Positions 54,401 to 63,019 are shown, counted from the stretch's first letter. The stretch is 64,000 nucleotides of DNA from Hydrogenophaga sp. Root209 (GCF_001428625.1 NZ_LMIE01000005.1:179001-243000), one strand, 5' to 3'. The notes: generated by a model not told the origin, from the sequence alone. Program-made: numbers and translations.

Positions 54401-54456
54401 AAGACGAACTGCTGGCCCTGATCGGCCACTACGCCAAAGCCACCGTCGAGGTTTGA
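48469..54456 (+). CDS. pilL: Hybrid chemosensory histidine kinase PilL/ChpA
   Basis: A 1995-residue CheA-type hybrid kinase. Three regular Hpt modules carry His735 (FHTLKGSSRMVGL), His1047 (AHSLAGSS) and His1260 (LHTLKGSARLAGA); two N-terminal modules look degenerate, one with His70 but no following Lys, one with Ala500 at the His position. Acidic Ala/Glu/Pro-rich linkers separate them. Then come a CheA dimerisation region (about 1381-1500), ATPase (N box HLLRNSVVHGIE near 1566, GRGIGMDVV near 1665), a CheW domain, and a C-terminal receiver with Asp1922. ATG 48469 is chosen; TTG 48436 and ATG 48499 are alternatives. It drives PilG/PilH in twitching control. Confidence 0.94.
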   Translation: MLDTATDSPQMDPPVADLGPLAWVFDELRKSLDGANKAIKRFVRETEQSRMDDLQAVDPASLRQARQQLHQAVGALEMVGLGAPAHVLRAMEAAVQRFVQRPQSCNEEAAAKVERASFALVEYLEAVLNNKPVQPVALFSQYREVQELAAAERVHPADLWPFDHHGVNVVAPADRTPLECNAAIRSLFDRLVLLAVKTESQAAVQQLVKISAGLSAGAVDTRARTFWRVAAGFFEAVAHRLLPTDVYVKRAFSRILMQFVTLSQGKSQVSETLLHDLLFFCAQPHEVSSQLAPQLAAVRQAFGLGAVEAVDYHVATLGRYDPAVLAQARKRINAAKEAWSLYSGGDASRARQVADQFGLIGDSLLKLHPASKVLAQALVKAADHAVREPGGVSPELAMEVATTTLYLEAAFEDFDPRAPELTERTQALADRLEAVMAGQPAQPLDTWMEQLYRRVSDRQTMGSVVGELKVSLGEVEKSLDQFFRTPQEKAGLHVAVSQMAQMRGVLSVLGLEQAVHAVTRMRTMVEQILDTEVDEALAREAGTFQQLGNNLSAMSLLVDMLNYQPNLAKKLFVFDEDKGELLPLMGRTINTELHHPPVHDEARAISDGVQQVVNEVQGGMNLVDLSQQLDSLAEQATLAEQSGVARAAREAAGAVVGNDAAAGAQALVGLSEASLAAHEREPVDATGEDNDEDDLLDIFLEEAREVVGNGLDAIAQLRVQPGDLEHLTTLRRAFHTLKGSSRMVGLEEFGQAAWSMEQLVNTVLAEQRPAGQPLLMLTEQAMTDFGRWVDDISARREEHWKAQPFKASAEALRDQGLFLPLAHAAASEGASSPIKEEPLFDMAAPEESVATAAASEPAVLEAAEMASSHVEAIDAAQSDVDFDLGELAEVDDLPSQEAPEEAIQIDTAFLDFEPPSPPSELPAPEQMLADIDFGSLAAFSSSEAAKAEEADPLPVAETVLLLEEPMALEQDAAAQEADPVESPEQVGETDMPDEQTRVIGSLRIGLKLYNVYLNEADEWSRRLCTGLAEWALERHEPVPEQSEALAHSLAGSSATVGFQSLSDIARALEHAIGSVGLHQRAGAPATAEQAKLFVDASEDIRRLLHQFAAGFLKEPDPQLMDALYRVVHDPVPDESLLHTDDVSVMDEPVIETPVPEEPVLAQPDVAASTLAPLTTFDLPAMVETTIDFVPPHADTHRIEHAAVQDIDDDIDVLDTIDIDLFPIFAEEAQELLPQLEGALRQWVARPDNGSARSEVLRNLHTLKGSARLAGALRLGEMVHRMETTAERLGSDVQRSADLEPLQSAFDAISARFEVLRRQDPESVDVVQTAPEHIVSEPAAALAPTATDGTPDLSTDVVAVRGMEGLTMPVAPTVSQARAGAAVRVRPELLDRLVNQAGEVMITRSRMESELVTLRGSLKDLTGNLDRLRGQLRDIELQAETQMQSRLAQARDADQSFDPLEFDRFTRVQELTRMMAESVNDVATVQRNLQRAVESTEDSLVAQGRQTRELQRDLLRTRMVEFEGISERLYRVVRQASKETGKQVRLDITGGNIEMDRGVLDRMTAAFEHLLRNSVVHGIETPEARVAAGKSAEGQIEITLAQELNDVSVVFADDGAGLDLVRLREKAAALGLVTSDADISDAHAAQLVFEPGISTAREISELAGRGIGMDVVRNDVVALGGRIETATQAGQGTNFKLVLPLTTAVTQVVMLRAGALTLGVPSNLVELVRRVSSDELSKAYASGSLIVAGEEVPFFWAGALLQSSVQSLENKGRTLPVMIFRSAAQRMAMHVDEVLGNQEVVVKNLGSQLSRLPGLAGMSVLASGAVALIYNPVALATVYGEQVRSWVASRQKAALSMPEDAPAPLDMAVNAVPLILVVDDSITVRRVTQRLLQREGYRVTLAADGLQALEKLQAERPTVVLSDIEMPRMDGFDLVRNIRSDARLSDLPVIMITSRIAEKHREHARELGVDHYLGKPYSEDELLALIGHYAKATVEV

Positions 54457-54459
54457 GCT

Positions 54460-55638
54460 TCAGCCCAGGCAGCCGCGCGCGTCCACCCGCACGATGCGCT
54501 CCACCTGGCCTACTGCGAGCCCACCGCGCACCCCGACCATGAAGTCGTGCAGGTTGACCGTGGGGTCGCAATGGCCCGGCACCAGCCAGACGACTTCGCC
54601 CAGCGCGGGCAGTGGGTGGCTGCCGTCGGTGTGCAGCACGCCATGTTCATCACCACCGCTGGTGTAGCTCAACCCTTGAGGAAACCACACGCTGGGCATG
54701 CCGCTGTCGATAGCGTGGCTTTTGTGGCCGGCGTCGCACACCGCGTGGTCGGCGCTGCGGCTCATCACCTGGCTCTTCACGAACAAGGCGTGTTCAAACA
54801 CCGGCGCCAGCGGCGTGGCCTCGTTGCCGGCGTAGTCGGCGTCCATGAACAGGTACGAGCCCACCTGCAGCTCGCCCCAGACGCCGCTGGTGGCCTCCAG
54901 CAAAAAGGTGCCGGTGCCTGCGCCCGTGACCAGGGGCACCTCGATGCCGGCGGCCCGAAGTGCCTCGCAGGTGGCCCGCACGGCGCGGGTGGATGCGGCC
55001 ATGGCCTCGGCGCGCTCGGTGGCTGTGCGGCGGTGCTGGGCGCCGCCGTGGTAAGCCTGCAGCCCGGCAAAGCGCAGCATCGGGTGAGCCTTGATCGCCT
55101 GTGCCAGCGCCACGGCGGGTGCGCCGGGCGCGGCGCCGCAGCGGCCTTGTCCCACATCGATCTCCACCAGCACGTCCAGGCAGGCGGGCGCGCTCACGCC
55201 TGCAGCGTGCAAGGCATGCGCCAGACGCTCCACTCCCTGTGCGCTGTCGACCGCGATGGAAAATCTTGTCGGGAGATCGCGCACCGCATGCGCCAGGCGC
55301 AGCAGTTTTGACGGCGCAATCACCTCGTTGCTGATGTAGACGTTGCGCACGCCCGCCCCGGCAAGCGCGAGCGCTTCGTCGGTCTTCTGCACGCACACGC
55401 CCACCGCGCCGTGGGCCATCTGCAGCTGGGCCAGCTCGGTGCTTTTGTGCATCTTGGCGTGCGGGCGCAGCCGCACGCCGTGCTCGTTGGCAAATGCCGC
55501 CATGCGCGCCAGGTTGCGGTCCATGGCGTCGAGGTCGATCACCAGCGTGGGTGTGTCGACGGCCTCCACACCATGGCCGATCCAGGCCTGCGCCCGGTGC
55601 CAGCGCGTCAATGATGCGGATTCATGCATTGCGTTCAT
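54460..55638 (-). CDS. D-threonine aldolase / D-threo-3-hydroxyaspartate dehydratase-like PLP enzyme
   Basis: A 392-residue fold-type III (alanine-racemase-like) PLP enzyme. The PLP lysine lies in RLRPHAKMHKS near residue 60, and the C-terminal metal site VPGHCDPTVNLHD has the His-x-Cys pair seen in DSD1-type dehydratases and metal-dependent D-threonine aldolases. It should act on a D-beta-hydroxy amino acid; which one is open. The start is ATG 55638, overlapping the upstream phosphatase by 17 bases; ATG 55629 is nearly as good. It is convergent with pilL, with only three bases between the stops. Confidence 0.87.
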   Translation of the reverse strand: MNAMHESASLTRWHRAQAWIGHGVEAVDTPTLVIDLDAMDRNLARMAAFANEHGVRLRPHAKMHKSTELAQLQMAHGAVGVCVQKTDEALALAGAGVRNVYISNEVIAPSKLLRLAHAVRDLPTRFSIAVDSAQGVERLAHALHAAGVSAPACLDVLVEIDVGQGRCGAAPGAPAVALAQAIKAHPMLRFAGLQAYHGGAQHRRTATERAEAMAASTRAVRATCEALRAAGIEVPLVTGAGTGTFLLEATSGVWGELQVGSYLFMDADYAGNEATPLAPVFEHALFVKSQVMSRSADHAVCDAGHKSHAIDSGMPSVWFPQGLSYTSGGDEHGVLHTDGSHPLPALGEVVWLVPGHCDPTVNLHDFMVGVRGGLAVGQVERIVRVDARGCLG

Positions 55639-56269
55639 CCAGGGTTTTCCGGCGATCGGATTGCAGGTGGCCGGTGTCGGCCCAACCCACCAGGCTGAGG
55701 CCTTCGGGCGACCACAGCAGCCGGTTGATGGCGGTGTTGGTCAGCTCCCAGCTGCGCGGCGCTTGCAAGCTCAGGCGCGTGGCGGCGCGGTACAGGATGT
55801 CCAGCACGCCGCCGTGCGCCACCATGAGAATCTGCTCGCCCGGATGGCGGGCGGCGAGTTCTTCCACGGTGGACACGACGCGCGCCTCGAGCTGCAACAG
55901 CGATTCACCGCCCGCGGGCGCGAAGTCGGGCACCCGCTTGCGCCAGGCCAGAGACTCCTCGGGAAAGCGTTGCTCCAGCTCGCTCCAGGTGTGGCCTTCG
56001 AAACGACCAAAGCACCGTTCGCGCAGGCCCACGTGCGTCGTCACGGTCTGGTCGCGCGTGCGGGCGACCGCCTGCGCGGTCTCCAGGGCGCGCAGCAGGT
56101 CGCTGGCGTAGCAGGCGGCGATCGGTTCGTCGCGCAGGGCGTGGGCCAGTTGGGCCGCTTGCTGGCGACCGTGATCGTTGAGTTCGATGTCGGTGTGGCC
56201 CTGGATGCGCGTGTCGCGGTTCCAGGCGGTCTCACCGTGGCGCACGGCCAGGATGCGGGTGACTTGCAA
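55622..56269 (-). CDS. Histidine phosphatase family protein
   Basis: A 215-residue phosphoglycerate-mutase-like enzyme with the catalytic motif RILAVRHGETAWN at the N-terminus and the second His in MVAHGGVLDILYR. It may be a phosphatase of the CobC/GpmB type rather than a glycolytic mutase. I place the start at TTG 56269, six bases after AAGGA and just before the first strand; an upstream start would add about 40 residues that do not resemble the family. The stop overlaps the PLP-enzyme gene, so the two form one unit. Confidence 0.88.
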   Translation of the reverse strand: MQVTRILAVRHGETAWNRDTRIQGHTDIELNDHGRQQAAQLAHALRDEPIAACYASDLLRALETAQAVARTRDQTVTTHVGLRERCFGRFEGHTWSELEQRFPEESLAWRKRVPDFAPAGGESLLQLEARVVSTVEELAARHPGEQILMVAHGGVLDILYRAATRLSLQAPRSWELTNTAINRLLWSPEGLSLVGWADTGHLQSDRRKTLDERNA

Positions 56270-56373
56270 AGGGTGTCCTTGAAGGCGGGCGGAAGGCTGC
56301 AACTGTACCGGTGACGCCACTTGCGCGGGCGTTGAACACCTTGAAAACTCGGGGTTGCGACACAATCCGTTGC

Positions 56374-58743
56374 ATGACACTGGCGCCATCTCCGCCCGAC
56401 GGGGATTTTTCGACCCTCTTCAATTTCCTGCCCATCGGGGCCTACCGCAGCTCGCCCGAGGGGCAGATGCTGCGCGCCAACCAGGCGCTGGTGCGGCTCA
56501 ATGGTTATGCATCCGAGGCGGAACTGAGGGATGCGGTGAACGACATCGCCAACGAGTGGTACGTTGACCCGGTGCGACGCCGGGAGTTCCAGGCACAGTT
56601 GGAGCGCGACGGCTACGTGCGCGGCTTCGTCTCGGAGATCCACCGCCACAAGACACGCGAACGTGTGTGGATCAGCGAGAACGCGCACGGCGTGCGCGAT
56701 GCGTCGGGCGTGCTGCTGTATTACGAGGGCACGGTGGAGGACATCACCGATCGCATGCGCGACCAGAAGGCACTGCGCGACAGCGAGGAGCAGTTGAGGC
56801 TGATCACTGCCCAGATGCCGGGTGCTGTGTTCTCGGTGTTTGTGCGGCACGACGGCGAGCGCGAGTACCGCTTTCTCAGTGCCGGCGTCCGTGAGCTCTA
56901 CGGCTTCGAGGCCGAAGACCTGATGCGCGATCCCGCGCTGCTCTCGCGGTACTTTCATCCCGAAGACCGGGTCATGCTGGAGCGGGACCGCCAGGCGATC
57001 ATGTCTGGCGTGGTCAGTCTGGATACGGAGTTCCGTGTCGTGCTGCCGGACGGGCGCATCAAGTGGATCTGCAACCGGTCCAGCGCGGTGTCGGCCGACG
57101 AGCATGGTTTCCTGCGCGTGGGCGTGCTGTTCGACATCACCGACCGCAAGGAAGCCGAAGCCGCCCTGCATGCGAGCGAAACGCTCTGGAAGCTGGCCCT
57201 GGAGAGCGCGGGCGATGGTGTGTGGGACTGGAACATCCGCACGGGTGAGGAGTTCTTCTCCACCAGCATCAAGGCCATGTTTGGCTATGCCGACGACGAC
57301 ATCGCCAACCTTTCCGCCGAGCTCGACGCGCGCACCCATCCCGATGACCGGGCGCAGATGGAGCTGGACCGCGCGACCCACTTCGAGGGGCGCTCACCGA
57401 TGTACCGCAACGAGCACCGCATCCGTTGCAAGGACGGCCGCTGGAAGTGGGTGCTGTCGCGCGGGGTCGTGATTGCGCGCGACGGCAACGGGTTGCCGCT
57501 GCGCATGGTCGGTACCCACACCGACATCACCGAGCTCAAGGAGGCCGAATCCCAGCAGCGCGCGCTCGAAGCGCAGCTGCGCGAGTCGCAAAAGATGGAG
57601 GCCATCGGTACCCTGGCCGGGGGCGTGGCGCACGATTTCAACAACCTGCTCGCGGCCATCCTGGGCAACCTCGTGCTGGCGCGCGAGGATGTGGGTGAAG
57701 ACCACCCGGCGCAGGAAAGTCTGGCAGAGATCAGCCGTGCCGCGATCCGCGCACGCCAGCTGGTGCAGCAGATCCTGACCTTCAGCCGCCGTCAGACCCA
57801 GGAGATGCAGCGCCAACCGCTCAAGCCACTGGTGGAAGAAGCCCTGGGCCTGATGCGCTCGTTGCTGCCCGCCGGCCTCAAGCTGGTCACGCGACTGCCG
57901 GCGTCGGGTCTGCAGGTGCTGGCCGACGCCACCCAGATGCAACAGGTGCTGATGAACCTGTGCACCAACGCCTGGCAGTCCATGGAAGGCGGCTCGGGTG
58001 ACATCACCGTGGCGCTGCGCGAGGTGCGGCTGGATGCCGCGCAAGTCTTGCAGCTCGGGGGTCTGAACCCCGGCGCGTACGCCTGCCTGAGCGTGGCCGA
58101 CAATGGCCCCGGCATGGACATCGAGACGCAGCGCCGCATCTTCGAGCCGTTCTTCACCACCAAGGCACCCGGCGCCGGCACCGGTCTGGGTCTGGCGGTG
58201 GTGCATGGCATCGTCAAGGCACACCGGGGGGCGATCAGCGTGCACTCTCAGCCCGGCGAAGGCACGCGCTTCGACGTGTACCTGCCCCTGGCCGCTGCCG
58301 CCGATGCTGGCGAAAGCTCATCAATGGCGGTGAGCGCGGCGCCCGTGCCGATGTCCAGCGCCGTCGCGGGCAAGCACGTGGTCTACATCGACGACTACGA
58401 GGCGCTGGTGTTTCTGGTCGGGCGCTTGCTGCGCAAGCACGGACACCAGGCGACCACGTTCGAATCGGGGGAAGCGGCACTGGCCTGGATGCAGGCTAAT
58501 CCCGGTGTGCACGTCGACCTGGTGGTCAGCGACCAGAACATGCCGGGCCTGTCGGGTGTGGAGACGGCCACCGAGATCCGGCGCCTGCGCCCCGGGCTCA
58601 AGATAGCCATCATTTCCGGGCATGTGAACGACCGGTTGCTGGCCGAGGCGAATGAGGCCGGTGTGAGCGACGTGATGGGCAAGCAGGACAGCATGGACGC
58701 ACTGGGCGAGGCCATTCGCGACCTGCTGGATCGCAATGCTTGA
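56374..58743 (+). CDS. PAS-domain hybrid histidine kinase
   Basis: A 789-residue soluble hybrid kinase. Three PAS/PAC units (about 12-135, 140-265 and 270-400) precede the kinase core: H box [16 protein letters not shown] with His420, N box [14 protein letters not shown]1 VADNGPGMD and G2 [15 protein letters not shown]-terminal receiver has [10 protein letters not shown] and phospho-acceptor Asp720 in VVSDQNMPG. No membrane segment is seen, so the signal is probably cytoplasmic (redox or small ligand). No separate response regulator lies nearby. It diverges from the phosphatase gene, with 104 bases between starts. Confidence 0.92.
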   Translation: MTLAPSPPDGDFSTLFNFLPIGAYRSSPEGQMLRANQALVRLNGYASEAELRDAVNDIANEWYVDPVRRREFQAQLERDGYVRGFVSEIHRHKTRERVWISENAHGVRDASGVLLYYEGTVEDITDRMRDQKALRDSEEQLRLITAQMPGAVFSVFVRHDGEREYRFLSAGVRELYGFEAEDLMRDPALLSRYFHPEDRVMLERDRQAIMSGVVSLDTEFRVVLPDGRIKWICNRSSAVSADEHGFLRVGVLFDITDRKEAEAALHASETLWKLALESAGDGVWDWNIRTGEEFFSTSIKAMFGYADDDIANLSAELDARTHPDDRAQMELDRATHFEGRSPMYRNEHRIRCKDGRWKWVLSRGVVIARDGNGLPLRMVGTHTDITELKEAESQQRALEAQLRESQKMEAIGTLAGGVAHDFNNLLAAILGNLVLAREDVGEDHPAQESLAEISRAAIRARQLVQQILTFSRRQTQEMQRQPLKPLVEEALGLMRSLLPAGLKLVTRLPASGLQVLADATQMQQVLMNLCTNAWQSMEGGSGDITVALREVRLDAAQVLQLGGLNPGAYACLSVADNGPGMDIETQRRIFEPFFTTKAPGAGTGLGLAVVHGIVKAHRGAISVHSQPGEGTRFDVYLPLAAAADAGESSSMAVSAAPVPMSSAVAGKHVVYIDDYEALVFLVGRLLRKHGHQATTFESGEAALAWMQANPGVHVDLVVSDQNMPGLSGVETATEIRRLRPGLKIAIISGHVNDRLLAEANEAGVSDVMGKQDSMDALGEAIRDLLDRNA

Positions 58744-58770
58744 AACCTTGCCCGGGGGATCAACCGCTCC

Positions 58771-59472
58771 TCAGCGCGGCACTTCGATGTTGACCTGACG
58801 CAGTCCTTCGGGCGGCGTGGGAAAGCCGCGCAGGGCTGCATCCAGCATGGCCAGCCACAAGGCGTTGGAGCTGTTCCAGCGGCCATCGTGTGCGGCGCGG
58901 GTCTCGTACACCACCCGTCCGCTGGCCGCATGGCGAATCACCAGCGACACCTCTCGCTGGTAGTAGGGCGTGTCCATGCGCATGAAAAGCGGTGCGTAGA
59001 TGATCTGGCCCGTGCCGGTCACCACGTAGTCGCGTCCCGGAAAGCCGAACCCCGGCCCGAAGCCACCACCCCAAAAGCCGTCATAGGGGCTCTCCCAAGG
59101 CGCATGGGGCAGGCGCAGCGTGGCCGCGCTGACTTCCACCGTCCAGGGCGGCGTCACGCCGGCGGCGGCTGGCGTCCAGCCCACTTTGGCGAGCGACAGG
59201 GTGGCGAGCCTTTCCAGTTCGTTTTGCCCGGCACCGCGGTTGTCTTGCTGCGACGGCAACCGCTCGAACCGGAACACCTGAGGTGCCTGGGGAATGACCA
59301 CCGGCGTGGAGGCACCCGACGGCGTGGGGCGGTCGGCCCAGCGTGCGTAGCTCCGCACCTGGTTGTCCACCAGGAACACGCTGGCGCAACCGCTGAGCGC
59401 GAACAGGGCAAGCGCTGCAGCGCAGATCTTGAACAGGCTGGCCCAGGGGCGGGCGCAAGATGGGGTTGTCAT
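58771..59472 (-). CDS. DUF4136 lipoprotein
   Basis: A 233-residue predicted lipoprotein: the signal ends in LFALSGCAS (lipobox Cys29), followed by a DUF4136-type domain (VRSYARWADRP, FRFERLPSQQ, LATLSLAKVGW, then GRVVYETRAAHDGRWN). A Gly/Phe-rich loop (FWGGGFGPGFGFPG, about 135-150) interrupts it, a common feature of the family. The function is unknown; it should be anchored in the outer membrane. GGAGG precedes ATG 59472. It is the last gene of the run SDR-folB-ttcA-DUF4136. Confidence 0.87.
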   Translation of the reverse strand: MTTPSCARPWASLFKICAAALALFALSGCASVFLVDNQVRSYARWADRPTPSGASTPVVIPQAPQVFRFERLPSQQDNRGAGQNELERLATLSLAKVGWTPAAAGVTPPWTVEVSAATLRLPHAPWESPYDGFWGGGFGPGFGFPGRDYVVTGTGQIIYAPLFMRMDTPYYQREVSLVIRHAASGRVVYETRAAHDGRWNSSNALWLAMLDAALRGFPTPPEGLRQVNIEVPR

Positions 59473-59516
59473 GAAGCCTCCTTTTTCTGGGTGGCGATTG
59501 CCGGCCCGGGGGGGTC

Positions 59517-60437
59517 TCAGTGCGCCGCAGAAATCGATATGACTGCGCGCGCAGGGCTTGCGTTCCCTTCGACGCCGCTTTCTTCAGGCCCTGCCGGCGC
59601 CACCATGGGCAGCGGCTCGTCGTCAAACGCCTTGTCCCCGTCCTCGAAAGCCTCACCCGTGGCGCGAATGGTTTCAAACGGAAACAGCGAGCGATCCATC
59701 AGGTGGCTGGGTACGATGTTCTGCAGGGCCGAGAACATGTTCTCCACGCGGCCCGGGAAACGCTTTTCCCAGTCCTTCAGCATCAACCCCACCTGTTTGC
59801 GTTGCAGGTTTTCCTGGCTGCCGCACAAGGTGCACGGAATGATGGGGAACTGCCGCACCTCGGCCCAGCGGGTGAGGTCCTTCTCGGCCACGTAGGCCAT
59901 GGGTCTGATCACCACGTGCTGCCCGTCGTCGCTCACCAGCTTGGGTGGCATGCCCTTGAGCTTGGCGCCAAAGAACATGTTGAGCAGCAACGTCTGCAGG
60001 ATGTCGTCGCGGTGGTGGCCGAGCGCGATCTTGGTCGCGCCCAGCTCGCTGGCCACGCGGTACAGGATGCCGCGGCGCAGGCGCGAGCACAGGCTGCACA
60101 TGGTCTTGCCCTCGGGGATCACGCGCTTGACGATGGAGTAGGTGTCCTGGTTCTCGATGTGGAACTTCACGCCCAGCTTCGTGAGGTAGGCGGGCAGGAT
60201 GTCGGCCGGAAAGCCGGGCTGCTTCTGGTCGAGGTTGACCACGATCATCTCGAAACTGATGGGTGCGCGCGCCTGCAGCTTCTGAAGGATGTCGAGCATG
60301 GCGTAGCTGTCCTTGCCACCCGAGAGGCAGACCATCACGCGGTCGCCTTCCTCGATCATGTTGAAGTCGACGATTGCGCGGCCGACCTCGCGGCACAGGC
60401 GCTTTTCGAGTTTGTGGTTTTCGTGTTCGGTGTTCAT
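59517..60437 (-). CDS. ttcA: tRNA 2-thiocytidine(32) synthetase TtcA
   Basis: A 306-residue ATP pyrophosphatase that thiolates cytidine 32 of some tRNAs using a [4Fe-4S] cluster. The PP-loop reads [15 protein letters not shown], and the cluster cysteines are in [10 protein letters not shown] and [11 protein letters not shown] 60437 ([14 protein letters not shown]) is the usual N-terminus; an ATG five codons earlier is less likely. A C-terminal tail of about 40 residues (Glu/Pro/Ala-rich) is probably disordered. It follows folB by 8 bases. Confidence 0.96.
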   Translation of the reverse strand: MNTEHENHKLEKRLCREVGRAIVDFNMIEEGDRVMVCLSGGKDSYAMLDILQKLQARAPISFEMIVVNLDQKQPGFPADILPAYLTKLGVKFHIENQDTYSIVKRVIPEGKTMCSLCSRLRRGILYRVASELGATKIALGHHRDDILQTLLLNMFFGAKLKGMPPKLVSDDGQHVVIRPMAYVAEKDLTRWAEVRQFPIIPCTLCGSQENLQRKQVGLMLKDWEKRFPGRVENMFSALQNIVPSHLMDRSLFPFETIRATGEAFEDGDKAFDDEPLPMVAPAGPEESGVEGNASPARAVISISAAH

Positions 60438-60445
60438 GGGTGTCC

Positions 60446-60820
60446 TCACCACTGCCCGCTTTCCATGCGGATCGCCACTTCGCAGTCTTCAAAAATCTCG
60501 AGCTTGGCGATTTTCACGCGCACGCCGATCACGCCGGGCATCTGCATCAGCCGGCGCGTGAGCTTGCCGATCAGGCTCTCCAGCAGGTTCACGTGTTCGG
60601 CGGTGCACTCGTCGATGATGATCTGGCGCACCTTGCGGTAGTCGAGCACGTGGCCGATGTCGTCGTCGTGCGGCAGCAGGGGCTGCGTGCCCTGGTTGAG
60701 TTCTGCGTCCACCTGGATCGGCTGCGGTGCCGATTTTTCGATGTCGAGGATGCCCAGGCTGGCGTCGAAGCGCAAACCGCTGAGCGTGAGGATCTGGGTG
60801 CCGGCGTAGGTGGCGTTCAT
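60446..60820 (-). CDS. folB: Dihydroneopterin aldolase FolB
   Basis: A 124-residue FolB-family protein of folate synthesis. Visible are [15 protein letters not shown] at the N-terminus, [15 protein letters not shown], and [17 protein letters not shown] with the catalytic Lys region. It overlaps the SDR upstream by four bases (ATGA) and precedes ttcA by 8 bases. Pairing with a FolM-like reductase fits pterin metabolism. Confidence 0.92.
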   Translation of the reverse strand: MNATYAGTQILTLSGLRFDASLGILDIEKSAPQPIQVDAELNQGTQPLLPHDDDIGHVLDYRKVRQIIIDECTAEHVNLLESLIGKLTRRLMQMPGVIGVRVKIAKLEIFEDCEVAIRMESGQW

Positions 60821-61626
60821 GGGGTGGGTCCGGGTAACATGAGCGAAAAATCGCGCTCGAAGCGCATGAGGTGCTGGCCGCCGTCCACCAGCAGCGTGGT
60901 GCCGGTGATGGACGAATTGCTCAGCGCAAAGGCCACGGTGGCGGCCACGTCTTCGGGCGTTGAGGAGCGGCCCAGCGGTGACTGCTGGTGCAGGGCAGCG
61001 AATTGCTCGTCGCTCAGCAGGTGGCTGGTGAGCGTGAGGCCCGGGGCAACGCCCACCACCCGCACGCACGGCGCCAACGCCAGCGCCAGCATGGTGTTGG
61101 CGGCTTCCAGCGCGGCCTTGGAGAGCGTGTAGCTGAAGAAGTCCGGGTTCATGTTCCAGAGCTTCTGGTCGAGCAGGTTGACCACGGCGCCTCGCGCATC
61201 GCGCGTGCTCAGGTGCGCGTGCAGGGCTTGGGCCAGGAGCACGGCCGCACCGGTGTTGGCTCGCAAGTGGGTTTCCATAGCGGCAAAACCGAAGCTTGCG
61301 GCGTTGTCGTTCTCGAAGGTGGAGGCGCTGTTGACCACCGCGTCGATCTGCCCGAAGCGCGCCACCACGGCCGGCAGCAGGGCGCGCACGCTGGCCTCAT
61401 CGGCCAGATCGGCGAAGAAGGTGGCGGCGCTGCCGGGGCGGCCGGTGAGGGCGTCGCAGTCGGTGGCGGTGTGCTGCGCATGGGTGGCCGAGTGGCGGTG
61501 GTGCACGGCCACGTTCCAGCCGGCACGCGCCAGGGTGAGCGCGATGTCGCGGCCCAGGCGCTTGCCCGCGCCGGTGACGAGCACGGTGCGCGCTTCCGGC
61601 GCGGCAGGGGCGGACGAGGAGGGCAT
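60817..61626 (-). CDS. SDR oxidoreductase, probable pteridine/dihydromonapterin reductase (FolM-like)
   Basis: A 269-residue SDR: VLVTGAGKRLGRDIALTLARAG (the KRLG form typical of pteridine reductases), VVNSAS in place of NNAG, and the catalytic YTLSK. Its stop overlaps folB by four bases, which supports a role in pterin reduction. ATG 61626 is used; the open frame continues upstream across the divergent midA promoter and is not plausible. Only 29 bases separate it from the midA start. Confidence 0.88.
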   Translation of the reverse strand: MPSSSAPAAPEARTVLVTGAGKRLGRDIALTLARAGWNVAVHHRHSATHAQHTATDCDALTGRPGSAATFFADLADEASVRALLPAVVARFGQIDAVVNSASTFENDNAASFGFAAMETHLRANTGAAVLLAQALHAHLSTRDARGAVVNLLDQKLWNMNPDFFSYTLSKAALEAANTMLALALAPCVRVVGVAPGLTLTSHLLSDEQFAALHQQSPLGRSSTPEDVAATVAFALSNSSITGTTLLVDGGQHLMRFERDFSLMLPGPTP

Positions 61627-61655
61627 TGGGCGACAATCCGGGGGTGCAGACCCCC

Positions 61656-62768
61656 ATGGCAACAGAACCGACGAGTTTAACGAGCGACCTCCTGCAGCGG
61701 GTGGTCGGGGCCATCGCACAAGCCGGGGGCTGGCTGCCGTTTGATCGGTTCATGGCGATGGCCTTGTACGAGCCCGGCCTGGGTTATTACGCCAACACCG
61801 CGCCCAAGTTCGGTCACACACCGCACGGCGGCAGCGACTTCGTGACCGCGCCCGAACTCACCCCGCTCTTTGGCCACACCCTGGCCCGCCAGGTGGCCCA
61901 AGCCCTGGACGCCACCGGCGCCGACGAGGTGTGGGAGTTCGGTGCCGGCACCGGCGCCCTCGCCTTGCAGGTCATCGAAGCCCTGGCCGACCAGGGCCGG
62001 CCGCTGCGCTGCTACACCATCGTCGATCTCTCCGGCAGCCTGCGCGAGCGCCAGCGCACCACCCTGGTGGCGTACGCGGACGTGGTGCGCTGGGTGGACG
62101 CGTTGCCCGAGCGCATGGAGGGCGTGGTGCTGGGCAACGAAGTGCTCGACGCCATGCCGGTGCAGTTGCTGGCGCGCGTGGGCGGCGTGTGGTTCGAGCG
62201 CGGCGTGGCGTGGAACGAAGGCCGGCTGGTCTGGGCCGACCGACCCACCGAGCTGCGCCCACCCGTGGACGTGCCCGGCGAGCACGACTACCTCACCGAG
62301 ATCCATCCACAGGCCGAGGCTTTCGTGCGCACCCTGGCCGACCGGCTGCAGCGTGGCGCGGCGTTTTTCCTTGATTACGGCTTTCCCGAAGCCGAGTACT
62401 TTCATGCGCAGCGCCACATGGGCACGCTGATCTGCCACCGCGCGCACCGCAGCGACAGCGATCCGCTGGCCGATGTGGGCCAGAAGGACATCACCGCGCA
62501 CGTGAATTTCACCGGCATCGCCCTGGCCGCGCAGGACGCCGGCATGGCGGTGATCGGCTACACGAGCCAGGGGCGCTTTTTGTTGAACGCTGGTTTGCTG
62601 ACGCTGGCCCAGTCTGCCGACGCGCGCCAGAACGCGATGATGCAGAAGCTGCTCAACGAACACGAGATGGGCGAGCTGTTCAAGGTGCTGGCGCTGGCCC
62701 CCGCCGCCAGCGCGCAAGGCTGGGTACCGCTGGGTTTTGCCGTGGGCGACCGCACTCACAGGCTCTGA
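61656..62768 (+). CDS. MidA/NDUFAF7-family SAM-dependent methyltransferase
   Basis: A 370-residue class I methyltransferase of the MidA family. It starts with the family segment FDRFMAMALYEPGLGYYA, has GGSDFVTAPELTPLFGHTLA, the SAM site VWEFGAGTGALALQV, and GNEVLDAMPV. The mitochondrial relative NDUFAF7 dimethylates an arginine of a complex I subunit; the bacterial substrate is less certain. ATG 61656 is preferred. It reads into the DUF2905 gene with two bases between. Confidence 0.92.
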   Translation: MATEPTSLTSDLLQRVVGAIAQAGGWLPFDRFMAMALYEPGLGYYANTAPKFGHTPHGGSDFVTAPELTPLFGHTLARQVAQALDATGADEVWEFGAGTGALALQVIEALADQGRPLRCYTIVDLSGSLRERQRTTLVAYADVVRWVDALPERMEGVVLGNEVLDAMPVQLLARVGGVWFERGVAWNEGRLVWADRPTELRPPVDVPGEHDYLTEIHPQAEAFVRTLADRLQRGAAFFLDYGFPEAEYFHAQRHMGTLICHRAHRSDSDPLADVGQKDITAHVNFTGIALAAQDAGMAVIGYTSQGRFLLNAGLLTLAQSADARQNAMMQKLLNEHEMGELFKVLALAPAASAQGWVPLGFAVGDRTHRL

Positions 62769-62770
62769 CC

Positions 62771-62965
62771 ATGATCCGCTGGATGATCGTGATCTTCCTG
62801 GCGTTGCTGCTCATCAGCTGGTTCACGCCGATGCTGCGGCGCCTGGGCTTCGGCCGGTTGCCGGGCGATGTGCGGTTCAAGGCCTTCGGGCGCGACTGGA
62901 ACCTGCCGTTCGCCACCACCATCGTGCTGAGCATGCTGGCCAGCCTCATCAGCTACCTGGTCTGA
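62771..62965 (+). CDS. DUF2905 small membrane protein
   Basis: A 64-residue inner-membrane protein with two membrane segments (about 3-22 and 45-63) joined by the loop RRLGFGRLPGDVRF, which is the DUF2905 signature. Function unknown. It follows the midA-like gene by two bases and is probably translated with it; trxC begins 54 bases later. Confidence 0.9.
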   Translation: MIRWMIVIFLALLLISWFTPMLRRLGFGRLPGDVRFKAFGRDWNLPFATTIVLSMLASLISYLV

Positions 62966-63019
62966 GCGTTTGAAATCGAGGCGCTTGCATTTCGCCCGCC
63001 GGCCACCAACTGCTTGACC

